A DNA stretch of 64,000 nt from Pseudomonadota bacterium (lineage in GTDB: Bacteria; Pseudomonadota; Alphaproteobacteria; UBA2136; JAPKEQ01). Shown here piece by piece: positions 17,205 through 25,871 of this stretch; position 1 is the first letter of the stretch; every line of letters starts with the position of its first letter. The stretch spans positions 1 through 64,000 of the forward strand of contig JAYZXF010000003.1 in assembly GCA_036141575.1 (NCBI GenBank), read 5' to 3'. Under the pieces are notes generated by a model, which was not told where the DNA came from, searched no databases, and saw nothing but the letters and a program-made list of their open reading frames with translations. Made by a program: the position numbers and the translations under genes.

Positions 17205-17319
17205 AGCTTTATGATGGATTTTTTCTTTTGTAAAGACTGTGGAAGCGTAAGTGTACAAGCAAGTACATGCGCACCGCAAAAGCTGAGCAAAAGAAAAAAG
17301 GCGCAGAAAGATGAAGCTT
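17205..17319. repeat. Long imperfect palindrome (element C) between convergent genes
   Basis: About 115 bp between the secreted-protein gene and the end of pgk. The centre is near GTACAAGCAAGTAC; a perfect 12-bp core TTTTTTCTTTTG (17219-17230) pairs with CAAAAGAAAAAA (17288-17299), and AGCTT ends match outside. Same size class and layout as elements A and B, but its arms align with theirs only loosely. It could serve as a bidirectional terminator. Confidence 0.45.
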
Positions 17320-17327
17320 AAATTGAA

Positions 17328-18536
17328 CTAAGCTCCAATTTTAAGCTTCAAAGTCTTACTCGTAAGTGCGCTTAGAGCAGGAAGCGTGCAATCGTTCTCA
17401 ATAAACTCAAGCAGAGCACCGCCACCAGTAGAAAGGTAACCCATTTGCTTCTCACGGCCTGTTAGCGCCACGCAAGCAAGCGTATCACCGCCACCAATCA
17501 CACTAAAGCCTTTACTATGCGCAACACTCTCAGCAAGCGCTTTGCTGGCTTCATCAAACGGGTATGTTTCAAAGGCACCGACTGGGCCATTCCAAAGGAT
17601 AGAGCCTGACATTTCCATAACCTTCGCCCAGTTGATCACTGTTTCAGGACCGACATCCAAAATCATTTCATGCGGCTGAACATCACCTGCTTTCACATGA
17701 TGAGACGGCGCACACTCTTCAAGCTTTGTCGCAACCGTTACATCTGTTGGCAGAAGCAGACGGCACCCAATAATGCCAGCTTCAGCAAGAATGTCTCGCG
17801 CTTGGTCTAGGTAGTCTTCCTCATATAGTGAGTTGCCAACCTGCATACCCTTAGCAGCAAAGAAGGTGTTCGCCATAGCTCCACCAATAATAAGCGTATT
17901 CGCTTTTTTGATGAGCGCTTGCAGCACACCAATCTTAGTTGAAATCTTGCTACCGCCGATAATTACAGTAAAAGGCTCTTTCGGCTCACTTAAGATACCG
18001 CCAAGCGTCTCAAGCTCTTTTTGCATCAACAGGCCAATACCGTTTTCTTTTACGTTTGGTACAATACCAGCCATAGAGGCGTGCGTACGATGACTGTTCG
18101 CAAAAGCATCGTTCAGGTAAATATCAATACCCTTAGCAAGCTCTTTGGCAAACTCAGCATCACCCGCTTTTTCTTCCTTGTGGTAACGCAGGTTCTCAAG
18201 CAGCAGAAATTCACTTGGCTCAAGTCCAGCTTTTGCAGCGTCAACCTTATCGCCAATCACTTCACCTACAAACTTTACAGGGCTACCAAGTAGCTCTGAT
18301 AGATACTCAGAGATAGGCTCAAGCGTAAATCTCTTATCTGCACCATCAGGGCGACCAAGGTGGCACCCCATGACAACTTTTGCACCAGCTTCTCTGAGCG
18401 CTACAAGGGTAGGGAGATGAGCCTTCAGGCGGGTATCATCCATAATTTTGCCGTCTTTCATCGGCACGTTAAAGTCAACACGTACAAATACTGTTTTATC
18501 TTTAACGTTAAGATCCTTCAGCGTATGAAAGTTCAT
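17328..18536 (-). CDS. pgk: Phosphoglycerate kinase
   Basis: 402 residues; interconverts 1,3-bisphosphoglycerate and 3-phosphoglycerate with ATP formation. Seen: VFVRVDFNVPMKDG near the N-terminus (PGK signature), CHLGRPDGADKRFTLEP, NDAFANSHRTHASMAGI, GGSKISTKIGVLQAL, and the nucleotide-binding GGGDTLACVALTG with STGGGALLEF near the C-terminus. The start at 18536 is preceded by AAGGAAGGG; the frame is open further upstream but without family similarity. Third gene of a tkt-gap-pgk unit with 27-28 base gaps. Its 3' end overlaps an inverted repeat (GAAGCTT...AAGCTTC) that may help termination. Confidence 0.97.
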   Translation of the reverse strand: MNFHTLKDLNVKDKTVFVRVDFNVPMKDGKIMDDTRLKAHLPTLVALREAGAKVVMGCHLGRPDGADKRFTLEPISEYLSELLGSPVKFVGEVIGDKVDAAKAGLEPSEFLLLENLRYHKEEKAGDAEFAKELAKGIDIYLNDAFANSHRTHASMAGIVPNVKENGIGLLMQKELETLGGILSEPKEPFTVIIGGSKISTKIGVLQALIKKANTLIIGGAMANTFFAAKGMQVGNSLYEEDYLDQARDILAEAGIIGCRLLLPTDVTVATKLEECAPSHHVKAGDVQPHEMILDVGPETVINWAKVMEMSGSILWNGPVGAFETYPFDEASKALAESVAHSKGFSVIGGGDTLACVALTGREKQMGYLSTGGGALLEFIENDCTLPALSALTSKTLKLKIGA

Positions 18537-18564
18537 GAGATAATACCCTTCCTTAAGGCGTGTG

Positions 18565-19581
18565 TTATACCAGCTTGTTTTCGAGCATGTAACGGCATAC
18601 ATCAATCATGCGGTTACTAAAGCCCCATTCGTTATCGTACCAGCTCAGAACTTTAACTAACTTACCGTCTTCCATCACACGCGTTTGCGTTGCATCAAAT
18701 GTGCTAGAGGCGCTGCTGTGGTTAAAGTCGATAGACACAAGTGGCTTCTCGTTTACATCAAGCACACCTTCAAGCGCGCTAGAGGCTGCAGCCGACATTG
18801 CGTTGTTAATATCATCAACCGTTGTTGGGTTGCTTGGTACAAATGTTAGGTCAACAACAGATACATTTGGCGTTGGTACGCGAATCGCAAAACCATCAAG
18901 CTTACCCTGTAGCTCTGGCAGAACCAAACCAACAGCTTTAGCCGCACCTGTGCTTGTTGGAATCATGCTTAGTGCAGCAGCACGGGCACGACGCATATCT
19001 TTGTGAGAGGCATCCAAAATGTTCTGGTCATTTGTGTAAGCGTGAACCGTTGTCATTAGACCACTCTCAATACCAACAGTCTGGTGTAGAACTTTCGCCA
19101 TTGGCGCAAGACAGTTTGTTGTGCAAGACGCGTTAGAGATGATCTTGTGGTCCGCACTAATCATGTCATGGTTTACGCCGTAAACAACAGTCACGTCAGC
19201 GTCGCCAGCAGGCGCACTAATCAGAACTTTCTTCGCACCAGCTTCTAGGTGCATACTTGCTTTTTCGTGACTTGTGAACAGACCTGTACATTCAAATACG
19301 ATATCCACCTTAAGGGCTTTCCAAGGAAGCTCTTTAGGATCACGCAGGCTTGTGCAGATAATACGGTCTTCACCAATTTTAATGGCGTCGCCATCAACTT
19401 CTACGTTTTGACCAAAACGGCCGTGTACACTATCAAACTCGAGAAGGTGTGCCATATCTTCTGTTGGCGACAAATCGTTAATAGCAACAATTTTAATATC
19501 TTCTACACCGCTTTCATATAGGGCGCGAAGTACGTTGCGACCGATTCGTCCAAAGCCATTAATAGCAATTTTGAGTGTCAT
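18565..19581 (-). CDS. gap: Glyceraldehyde-3-phosphate dehydrogenase
   Basis: 338 residues. NAD-binding Rossmann start [15 protein letters not shown], catalytic [12 protein letters not shown] with the active cysteine, then the histidine region [11 protein letters not shown], the substrate loop [17 protein letters not shown], and the C-terminal [13 protein letters not shown]. Converts glyceraldehyde 3-phosphate to 1,3-bisphosphoglycerate, the substrate of the next gene product, pgk. Whether it prefers NAD or NADP cannot be decided safely from sequence, though the [17 protein letters not shown] segment resembles class I enzymes. Middle gene of the tkt-gap-pgk unit. Confidence 0.97.
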   Translation of the reverse strand: MTLKIAINGFGRIGRNVLRALYESGVEDIKIVAINDLSPTEDMAHLLEFDSVHGRFGQNVEVDGDAIKIGEDRIICTSLRDPKELPWKALKVDIVFECTGLFTSHEKASMHLEAGAKKVLISAPAGDADVTVVYGVNHDMISADHKIISNASCTTNCLAPMAKVLHQTVGIESGLMTTVHAYTNDQNILDASHKDMRRARAAALSMIPTSTGAAKAVGLVLPELQGKLDGFAIRVPTPNVSVVDLTFVPSNPTTVDDINNAMSAAASSALEGVLDVNEKPLVSIDFNHSSASSTFDATQTRVMEDGKLVKVLSWYDNEWGFSNRMIDVCRYMLENKLV

Positions 19582-19608
19582 AGTTTCTCTTTCTCTCTTT
19601 TTATAATC

Positions 19609-21615
19609 TTAAGCAGGCATCTGTGTCAGCATGGCATCTACGATAGCTTTCACCGTAATGCCTTTTGCTTCATAAATTTCAGGGGCAGGGGCGCTCATAC
19701 CAAAATCATCTACGCTGAGCATTTTACCCGTCATGCCTACAATACTTCCCCATCCAAACTTACTACCAGCTTCTACACCTACACGCGCAGTGAGCGTGCT
19801 TGGTAGAACCGATTCTTTATATTCATTGCTTTCAGCGTCAAATAGCTCCATGCAAGGCATACTGATCACACGCACATTATAGCCCTGTGTCATCAGTTCA
19901 CTTTGCGCTTCAAGTGCAAGGTGTACTTCTGTACCCGTCGCGATAATCGCGCCGTGCAGATCAAGCTCAGGTGATTCAGCTGAAAGAATGTAAGCGCCAT
20001 GCGCCGACTTGTTTTCAGGCAAGTGTACTGTACGTACCGCAGGAACACCCTGACGGCTCAGGCACATCACACTTGGACCACCTTGGCGTGCAAGCGCTGT
20101 TGCGTAACACTCTGCTGTTTCCACTTGGTCAGCAGGCCTAAATGTCATCAGGTTCGGTGTTGCACGAAGCATTGCCATATGCTCAACAGGCTGGTGCGTT
20201 GGGCCATCTTCACCAAGGCCAATAGAGTCATGTGTCATCACATAAATGACTTGCTGGTTCATAAGAGCCGCAAGGCGCATTGCTGGGCGCATATAATCTG
20301 CAAAGCAGAGGAACGTTCCGCCAATAGGTAGAATTCCCCCATACAGAGCAAGGCCATTCATCACTGAGCCCATGGCATGTTCACGAATCCCATAGTGAAT
20401 GTAGTTTCCACCAAAGTCATCAGCAGTAATTTCGTACATGCTGGCATCTTTTGTGTTGTTAGAAGGGCTTAGGTCAGCACTTCCACTAATAAGATCAGGC
20501 AAACAAGCGGCAAGGGCGCTAATGCACGTTCCGCTCGCTTTACGTGTTGCAACTTTTGGCTTATCTGATGCAGAAAGCTCTTTCACTTCCTCCATCGCTT
20601 CAATCGCAATACGGCGGTATTCTTTTTGAAGCTGCTTTGTGAGCTTCTTATTTTTCGGGCTATCCTTAAACTTAGCAACCCAACGTTCGTACGTCACTTG
20701 GTTACGCATTGCCGCCGAATTCCACATTTCATAAACTTCAGCCGGAACTTCAAATGGACCATGGCCCCAACCAAGGCTCTTACGCATTTCAGCAATCTCT
20801 TCATCACCAAGAGGCTCACCATGTGTCTTGTGGCTTCCCGCCTTAGAAGGCGCGCCTTGGCCAATCGTTGTTTTAAATGCGATAAATACTGGCTTATGAC
20901 AATCCTGTGCCCCATCCAGTACACGGCGGATCATATCCACATCGTGTCCGTCACACTCAAAGTAATCAAACCCGTAAGATTCAATACGGCCTTTCATATC
21001 CGTTGACGTTGACATATCAGTCGAGCCATCAATGGTAATACCGTTATCATCAAATAGAACAATAAGGTTCTTCAACTTCAGGTGACCTGCCATTTCTAGC
21101 GCTTCGTGGCTAATCCCTTCCATCAGGCAACCATCACCAACCATGACATATGTTTTGTTACTATAAAGGTCAGCACCAAACTGCTTCGCCATTTTCTCTT
21201 GGCCAATCGCCATACCCACAGCATTTGCAAGGCCTTGCCCAAGAGGGCCCGTTGTTGTCTCTACACCTGCTGTATGGCCAAACTCTGGGTGCCCCGGTGT
21301 TTTAGAATCTTTTTGTCTAAACTCTTTAATATCGTCCATTGTGAGGCCGTACCCCGTAAGATGAAGCACACTATAAAGAAGCATAGACGCATGACCGTTA
21401 GATAGTACAAAGCGGTCACGGCCCGGCCACATAGGGTCCTTTGGTGTAAAACGCATGTACTCTGCAAATAGAACAGTTGCTACATCTGCCATACCAAGTG
21501 GCGCACCTGGGTGTCCGCTATTGGCTCTCTGAATGGCATCCGCACTTAAAAAGCGGATAGCATTCGCCATTTGTTTATAATCAAGGTGTTGCATATGGAT
21601 ATTTTCAGCAGTCAT
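19609..21615 (-). CDS. tkt: Transketolase
   Basis: 668 residues, normal length. Thiamine-diphosphate enzyme of the pentose phosphate pathway. N-terminal ANAIRFLSADAIQRANSGHP with the conserved histidine, the TPP-binding motif GDGCLMEGISHEALEMAGH...DDNGITIDG, GAPSKAGSHKTHGEPLG, and the pyrimidine domain with GIREHAMGSVMNG and THDSIGLGEDGPTHQPVEH. First gene of the tkt-gap-pgk unit, divergent from the coiled-coil/zapA pair; this arrangement is common in alphaproteobacteria. The 179-base divergent region 21616-21794 holds a small CCCC-GTTTA-GGGG hairpin near 21654 and AT-rich promoter-like DNA, but no site I can name. Confidence 0.97.
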   Translation of the reverse strand: MTAENIHMQHLDYKQMANAIRFLSADAIQRANSGHPGAPLGMADVATVLFAEYMRFTPKDPMWPGRDRFVLSNGHASMLLYSVLHLTGYGLTMDDIKEFRQKDSKTPGHPEFGHTAGVETTTGPLGQGLANAVGMAIGQEKMAKQFGADLYSNKTYVMVGDGCLMEGISHEALEMAGHLKLKNLIVLFDDNGITIDGSTDMSTSTDMKGRIESYGFDYFECDGHDVDMIRRVLDGAQDCHKPVFIAFKTTIGQGAPSKAGSHKTHGEPLGDEEIAEMRKSLGWGHGPFEVPAEVYEMWNSAAMRNQVTYERWVAKFKDSPKNKKLTKQLQKEYRRIAIEAMEEVKELSASDKPKVATRKASGTCISALAACLPDLISGSADLSPSNNTKDASMYEITADDFGGNYIHYGIREHAMGSVMNGLALYGGILPIGGTFLCFADYMRPAMRLAALMNQQVIYVMTHDSIGLGEDGPTHQPVEHMAMLRATPNLMTFRPADQVETAECYATALARQGGPSVMCLSRQGVPAVRTVHLPENKSAHGAYILSAESPELDLHGAIIATGTEVHLALEAQSELMTQGYNVRVISMPCMELFDAESNEYKESVLPSTLTARVGVEAGSKFGWGSIVGMTGKMLSVDDFGMSAPAPEIYEAKGITVKAIVDAMLTQMPA

Positions 21616-21794
21616 AGCAAAAAACTTACTTTGTTATTTTGCCTGTAAGAATACCCCGTTTAGGGGCAGGGAGCAAACCTTGCCTTAAATATATGCAAGT
21701 TAATCAAAATGTTTTGCCAAGGGTGTGTGGCTCTGATAACATTTTTAGATTAAGAACGTATTCCAACATATTGTAAAAAAGGCTCTATCAACCC

Positions 21795-22058
21795 ATGGCT
21801 GACGCTTTAAAAGAAAACAAAATGTCATCTGCAGAACGCTTAGAAAGCGCACTGCAAGCCCTTGAATCTCATGTCCGTTCAGGCGGAGGGATGGTTGGTA
21901 AAAACGCTGTTGAATCTGCCGAAATCCACGACCTGAACAAGTCTGAGCTTGAAGACTTGCGTCGTGAAAACGCGATTCTAAAGGATAAGCATAACACGCT
22001 ACGCCTTAAGCTTGATAAAGCCATCACAACAATTGAAACAGTACTGGAGAAACAATAA
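21795..22058 (+). CDS. Small coiled-coil protein (DUF4164-like) upstream of zapA
   Basis: 87 residues, charged and helical. Residues 45-85 form a clear coiled coil (LNKSELEDLRRENAILKDKH, then TLRLKLDKAITTIETVLEKQ). It has no membrane segment. A short coiled-coil gene directly before zapA is usual in alphaproteobacteria and is thought to work with cell division, possibly with a ZapB-like role. The stop and the zapA start share a base (TAATG), so both are translated together. Family assignment is by size, composition and location. Confidence 0.75.
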   Translation: MADALKENKMSSAERLESALQALESHVRSGGGMVGKNAVESAEIHDLNKSELEDLRRENAILKDKHNTLRLKLDKAITTIETVLEKQ

Positions 22059-22357
22059 TGAGCGGATTTAAATCAGTTAACGTAGCAGCTCGCCAGTACA
22101 GAATGTCTGTTGAACCAGGCCAAGAAGCACGCCTTGATAAAGTGGCTGATATCTTTAACAGCTACATTGATCAAATTAAAGAAATGGCTGGCAGCGGCAT
22201 TGACCGTGACCAAATGATTGTACTTGCAGGCCTGCTTATGGCAGACGAACACCTTTCACTGCGCCAACAAAAAGACGGCGAAGGCGAAACACTTGAGCGT
22301 TACCACTCACGCCTTGCAGAACGTATTGAAGGCATCCTGTCTCAAGTCAGCGCATAA
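22058..22357 (+). CDS. zapA: Cell division protein ZapA
   Basis: 99 residues. ZapA binds and bundles FtsZ filaments at the division ring. The N-terminal VNVAARQYRMSVEPGQEARL matches the family pattern (I.G..Y...C...E...L...A), followed by the dimerising helices DKVADIFNSYIDQIKEMAG and MIVLAGLLMADEHLSLRQ. In many bacteria 6S RNA lies between zapA and the 5-formyltetrahydrofolate cyclo-ligase gene; here that gap holds only a terminator and an opposite-strand gene. Confidence 0.88.
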   Translation: MSGFKSVNVAARQYRMSVEPGQEARLDKVADIFNSYIDQIKEMAGSGIDRDQMIVLAGLLMADEHLSLRQQKDGEGETLERYHSRLAERIEGILSQVSA

Positions 22358-22372
22358 TACTTATTCCACAGA

Positions 22373-22404
22373 AAAAGCCCCGCGATATGCGGGGCTTTTC
22401 TTTT
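22373..22404. terminator. Bidirectional terminator between zapA and the convergent gene
   Basis: AAAAGCCCCGC (22373-22383), loop GATAT, GCGGGGCTTTT (22389-22399), with T-runs on both strands. Confidence 0.92.
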
Positions 22405-22408
22405 TCGA

Positions 22409-23131
22409 TTAATCGAACAGTTGCGGGTCATTCAGACGTGTAAACACATCCGATGAAATGCAACCAATTGCGGTATCAACATATTCAGACTGCTCAGACT
22501 GGCGCTTCTTGTCCCAATAATCATAGGGACGCGTCGGCATCATGAAGTCACCTTGCTCAGGCTGATTCAGGATAACCACCCGCCGATCACCATCGCGAGT
22601 GCGGAAGCGCACCATCAACTTCAAGCAGCTCTTATAACCAGAGAATGCACCACGCAGCTCACGTTCTGCAAGATCACCAGAAGCAAGCATACTGGGCTTC
22701 ATATTGCGGAAGCGGTTGTCTTCATCAATGTCATAAAAGACATCTTTGATCAGCTCGACCCCAAGCACAGTAGAGCCTGCCGGCAAAATCATCGTACTTC
22801 CACGGTTAAAATGATGAATCTCGTCACCATAGTAAGCGGGGATATACAGCGCTTCTTGCAGGCCCATGTTCTCAGCACTGATGCCAAACCAGCCCTTCGC
22901 CACAAGCGTCTGCTCACCATTGCGCTGTCTGAATTTAACTTCATAGTCATAAACAAAGCTCAAATCAGGCAAAACGGTGGGTACCGCTGGAGCATGATCC
23001 CAAGGGACACAAGTCCGGAAAACCTTTTCACCCTCATCATCCCGATACGACTCAAACGGGTCACGTTCAGACAGGAAGGTTTCAAGGGAGTAAAAGCGCG
23101 CTGAGGACTTCTGTAAATCTTCAAATTTCAT
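22409..23131 (-). CDS. Hypothetical cytoplasmic protein, single-gene unit
   Basis: 240 residues, no signal peptide or membrane segment, rich in aromatic and acidic residues (PYDYWDKKRQSEQSEY, YIPAYYGDEIHHFNRGSTM). No family recognised. A short stretch ILPAGSTVLGVEL looks like a beta-hairpin core. The start at 23131 has a strong ribosome binding site GGAGGA at 23139-23144, and the SD is followed at once by its own complement (AGGA-A-TCCT). Codon choice (more CTG, CGC, GCC) differs from the flanking housekeeping genes. The stop codon lies inside the perfect palindrome TCGATTAATCGA (22405-22416). It interrupts the usual zapA-fau spacing, suggesting a later insertion. Confidence 0.72.
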   Translation of the reverse strand: MKFEDLQKSSARFYSLETFLSERDPFESYRDDEGEKVFRTCVPWDHAPAVPTVLPDLSFVYDYEVKFRQRNGEQTLVAKGWFGISAENMGLQEALYIPAYYGDEIHHFNRGSTMILPAGSTVLGVELIKDVFYDIDEDNRFRNMKPSMLASGDLAERELRGAFSGYKSCLKLMVRFRTRDGDRRVVILNQPEQGDFMMPTRPYDYWDKKRQSEQSEYVDTAIGCISSDVFTRLNDPQLFD

Positions 23132-23182
23132 ATTAGGATTCCTCCAAGACAAAAAGAGAAAAAAGAGATAGAATTCAAAGTC

Positions 23183-23211
23183 TGTATACCAGTAGTAAAA
23201 ATAAAAAGCAA
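23183..23211 (-). promoter_or_regulatory. Promoter of the 22409-23131 gene
   Basis: On the minus strand: TTGCTT (23211-23206), 17-base spacer, TATACA (23188-23183). Confidence 0.55.
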
Positions 23212-23216
23212 ACCAG

Positions 23217-23792
23217 ATGACTGCGATCAGTAAAACATTCCTCCGTAAACAGCTAGAAAGTAAAAGGGATAGACTCTCCCCATCAGATAGAGCTTACGCT
23301 GCCGACGATATGATTAAACGTGTCCTAGAGGTTCTTACCCCTCTTAAGGGAGAGACCATAGGCATGTATTTCGCTATACGGACAGAACCTGACTTAAGCC
23401 CTATGGTAGCTGAAATATCTCTACAAGATAAAACCTTTGCCTTGCCCCGTGTTATGGGGAGTGAGAAACCTCTTAAGTTTAATACATGGACCCTTGATGA
23501 AATGATGGATGAAGACATCTTTGGAACCCCTTGTGCCACAGGTGAAGAAACCTTCCCTGATATCTTTATTGTTCCTCTCCTAGGTTTTGATGAAAGAGGG
23601 TACCGTATGGGCTATGGCGGAGGGTATTATGACCGTACCCTTGCACACTATAGAGAAGAGGGGAAAGAGTTTATAACCATTGGGGTCTGCTATGATGCCT
23701 TAAAGCTTGACCTTTTCCCGGCTGAACCTCATGATGTGCCCCTAGATTATATCGTCACAGAAAAACAAACGATTGCATGTACACATGACTAA
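23217..23792 (+). CDS. 5-formyltetrahydrofolate cyclo-ligase
   Basis: 191 residues; ATP-dependent conversion of 5-formyl-THF to 5,10-methenyl-THF, which returns a storage/inhibitory folate to one-carbon metabolism. Seen: FLRKQLESKRDRLS at the N-terminus (substrate-binding K/R), IGMYFAIRTEPDLSPM, ALPRVMG, and the ATP-binding signature GYRMGYGGGYYDRTL near residue 137. The last 8 bases overlap the start of the YmdB-like gene. The start at 23217 lies in a short divergent region shared with the 22409-23131 gene; no strong ribosome binding site is seen. Confidence 0.92.
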   Translation: MTAISKTFLRKQLESKRDRLSPSDRAYAADDMIKRVLEVLTPLKGETIGMYFAIRTEPDLSPMVAEISLQDKTFALPRVMGSEKPLKFNTWTLDEMMDEDIFGTPCATGEETFPDIFIVPLLGFDERGYRMGYGGGYYDRTLAHYREEGKEFITIGVCYDALKLDLFPAEPHDVPLDYIVTEKQTIACTHD

Positions 23793-24618
23793 TGAAAACG
23801 TAACACGCCTTTTATTCCTTGGAGACATCTTTGGTAGCCCAGGACGTAAAGCCGTTAAAGATCACCTTCCAATGCTTAAAGAGAAACTTAAGCTAGACTT
23901 TGTCGTTGCCAATAGTGAAAACGCAACAGGAGGCTTTGGCCTCAATAAAGATAAAGCACGTGATATTTTTAGTTACGGTGTAGATGTCGCTACTCTTGGT
24001 AACCATACATGGGACCAAAAGGAAGTGTTTGATCTTCTAGAGCACGATAAGCGCGTTCTTCGCCCTATGAACTACCCTCCAGGGACAGTTGGTAGAGGTT
24101 ACCGTGTCTTTACAGCAGATAATGGTAAACGTATTGCGGTAGTGAACGTACTTGGTCGTCTCTTTATGGAGCCATACCTAGATTGCCCATTCCAAGCAAC
24201 ACGCAAACTTCAGAGAGAAACCCTTCTAGGCGATGATTACGACATCATGCTTGTTGACGTACACGCAGAGACAACATCTGAGAAGCGTGGCCTTGGTTAC
24301 CTATGGGACGGTAAAGCAAGTGTTGTAGTCGGGAGCCATACGCATACCCCTACAGCAGATACACACATTATGGCTAAAGGTACAGGCTTCCATACAGATA
24401 CTGGTATGTGCGGTACATATAACTCATGCCTCGGTCTTTCATTTGAAAGCATCATGCCAAGATTTGAGCGCAAAGGTAAGTTCCCATTCCAAGCATCAAG
24501 CGAAGGTGAGCCAACACTCTGTGCAACATATGCAGAGATTGGTGAGGATGGCCTATGTAAGCGTATTGAGATGGTCCGTGTTGGCGGCATTTTACAAGAA
24601 GCGATTCCTGAGCTATAA
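23785..24618 (+). CDS. YmdB-like metallophosphoesterase (TIGR00282 family)
   Basis: 277 residues. All metal and substrate motifs of the YmdB/DR1281 phosphodiesterase family are visible: LGDIFGSPGRKA, ANSENATGGFGL, TLGNHTWD, VDVHAETTSEK and VGSHTHTPTAD, then GTGFHTDTGMCG. Family members hydrolyse cyclic nucleotides such as 2',3'-cAMP in vitro and affect development and biofilms in Bacillus; the role in proteobacteria is not established. It directly follows the 5-formyltetrahydrofolate cyclo-ligase gene, an arrangement conserved in alphaproteobacteria. The ATG at 23785 overlaps the previous stop by 8 bases. Confidence 0.9.
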   Translation: MTNENVTRLLFLGDIFGSPGRKAVKDHLPMLKEKLKLDFVVANSENATGGFGLNKDKARDIFSYGVDVATLGNHTWDQKEVFDLLEHDKRVLRPMNYPPGTVGRGYRVFTADNGKRIAVVNVLGRLFMEPYLDCPFQATRKLQRETLLGDDYDIMLVDVHAETTSEKRGLGYLWDGKASVVVGSHTHTPTADTHIMAKGTGFHTDTGMCGTYNSCLGLSFESIMPRFERKGKFPFQASSEGEPTLCATYAEIGEDGLCKRIEMVRVGGILQEAIPEL

Positions 24619-24712
24619 CTTACCCCTATATTGACAGGGTATACCTATAAATTGATATAAAGCAGCACAGAACAATTTATAAAGCTGCAAACGAAGAGAG
24701 AAAGATAAAAAC

Positions 24713-25465
24713 ATGGCTGGACATAGTAAATGGGCAAACATCAAACACCAAAAAGCCCGTGTAGATGCCAAGCGCGGTAAAATTTTTACACGTCTTATCC
24801 GTGACGTGATGACAGCGGCACGCAGTGGCGGTGGCGATGTTAACTCTAACCCGTCACTACGCCTTGCTGTTGAGACAGCACGTAAGAACAACATGACCAA
24901 AGATACAATTGAGCGCGCTATTAAGCGTGGTACAGGTGAGATTGCTGGTGATGATTACGTAGAGAAGGTGTACGAGGGCTACGGCCCAGCAGGTGTGGCT
25001 ATTATTGTAAAGACACTAACTGATAACGGCACACGTACATTTACAAACGTACGCACAGCTTTCAACAAGAACAACGGTAACCTCGGTACAGATGGTAGCG
25101 TTGCTTGGATGTTTGAAGAGCGCGGCATGCTTCAGTACCCAGTGTCTATCGGTACAGAGGACGACGTTATGGAAGCAGCTATTGAAGCAGGTGCTGCTGA
25201 CTTTGAACCATCTGATGAAGTTTACACAGTTTACACAGAAGTACCTGACTTCGGTGAAGTGCGTAACGCCCTTATTGAGAAGTACGGTGACCCAGCAGAA
25301 GCTGACCTGACGTTTGTACCAAAGCAAACGCAACCAGTTGCAGATGCTGAAACAGCTAGGAAAGTGATTAAGCTTGTTGAAGTTCTAGAAGAAGACGATG
25401 ACGTACAAAACGTAATCGTAAACATGGAACTTGACGACGCCGTAGCAGAAAGTTTGGCGGGCTAA
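24713..25465 (+). CDS. yebC: YebC/PmpR family protein
   Basis: 250 residues, full length. N-terminus MAGHSKWANIKHQKARVDAK is diagnostic; GPAGVAIIVKTLTDNGTRT and NGNLGTDGSVAWMFEERG follow, and the acidic C-terminus LVEVLEEDDDVQNV is typical. The family acts as transcription regulators in some bacteria, and work on YebC paralogues points to relief of ribosome stalling at proline stretches. Often found just upstream of ruvC; here a structured RNA, a deaminase-like gene and two membrane-protein genes lie between yebC and ruvC. Own ribosome binding site GAAGAGAGAAAG and own terminator. Confidence 0.96.
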   Translation: MAGHSKWANIKHQKARVDAKRGKIFTRLIRDVMTAARSGGGDVNSNPSLRLAVETARKNNMTKDTIERAIKRGTGEIAGDDYVEKVYEGYGPAGVAIIVKTLTDNGTRTFTNVRTAFNKNNGNLGTDGSVAWMFEERGMLQYPVSIGTEDDVMEAAIEAGAADFEPSDEVYTVYTEVPDFGEVRNALIEKYGDPAEADLTFVPKQTQPVADAETARKVIKLVEVLEEDDDVQNVIVNMELDDAVAESLAG

Positions 25466-25480
25466 GTCATTACACACTTA

Positions 25481-25507
25481 AAAAAGCCTCCGTCTGGAGG
25501 CTTTTTT
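25481..25507 (+). terminator. Terminator of yebC
   Basis: AAAAAGCCTCC (25481-25491), loop GTCT, GGAGGCTTTTTT (25496-25507). Confidence 0.93.
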
Positions 25508-25526
25508 ACATTTTTTATAGCAGTAC

Positions 25527-25555
25527 TTGAAACTCAAAAAATCATTCCCATACTT
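25527..25555 (+). promoter_or_regulatory. Promoter of the structured RNA
   Basis: TTGAAA (25527-25532), 17-base spacer, ATACTT (25550-25555). Predicted transcription start near 25562. It stands between the yebC terminator and a dense set of hairpins, so it belongs to the RNA and not to yebC. Confidence 0.5.
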
Positions 25556-25561
25556 AAAACT

Positions 25562-25807
25562 CCGGCAGATGTATGCCGTTTTGAAAGCGCCAGGCTCTAC
25601 CCCTAAAAAGGATTCATTGCAGCCAGTCGCTATATGCGAGAGGCGGAAGACTACACTTTCGACCTCGGGGGCGATGTGCCCCCATCGAGTCCCCGGACCG
25701 TGAAATAACGGCGCCGTGGATAGTTCCTCCGACCTTGAGGAGTAAGTCAGATATCACATTTGGCATAAGGTCTACCTTGCTCCCCCTTTTTGGGGGAGCA
25801 TTTTTTT
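25562..25807 (+). ncRNA. Structured non-coding RNA or long 5' leader, family not recognised
   Basis: About 245 bases with their own promoter and a strong terminator, no ribosome binding site plus ORF on this strand, and at least five clean hairpins: CGGCA-GATGTA-TGCCG near 25564; TCGC-TATAT-GCGA; GGGGGC-GATGT-GCCCCC inside a longer GAC-CTC...GAG-TC stem; CCGT-GAAATA-ACGG; TCCTC-CGACCTT-GAGGA. TATGCC near the 5' end can also pair with GGCATA near 25762, closing the whole RNA, which would compete with the first hairpin. The GC content is higher than the surrounding intergenic DNA. I looked for RNase P, tmRNA and SRP RNA signatures and saw none. 6S RNA is possible, because the usual 6S position next to zapA is empty here, but no 6S signature can be confirmed by eye. 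If termination is conditional it would be a riboswitch-like leader of the deaminase gene. Confidence 0.6.
25778..25807 (+). terminator. Terminator of the structured RNA
   Basis: TGCTCCCCC (25778-25786), loop TTTTT, GGGGGAGCA (25792-25800), then seven T. Confidence 0.95.
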
Positions 25808-25871
25808 GTTGCCATACCCCATTCACTTGCATACAATCCATCATCCCAACAGCCAAATAAGGGATAAACAT

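Noticed and set aside
25562-25807. Firm assignment as 6S RNA
   Set aside because: Location logic is suggestive, but I could not confirm the long rod with central bubble by hand, so the entry is left unassigned.
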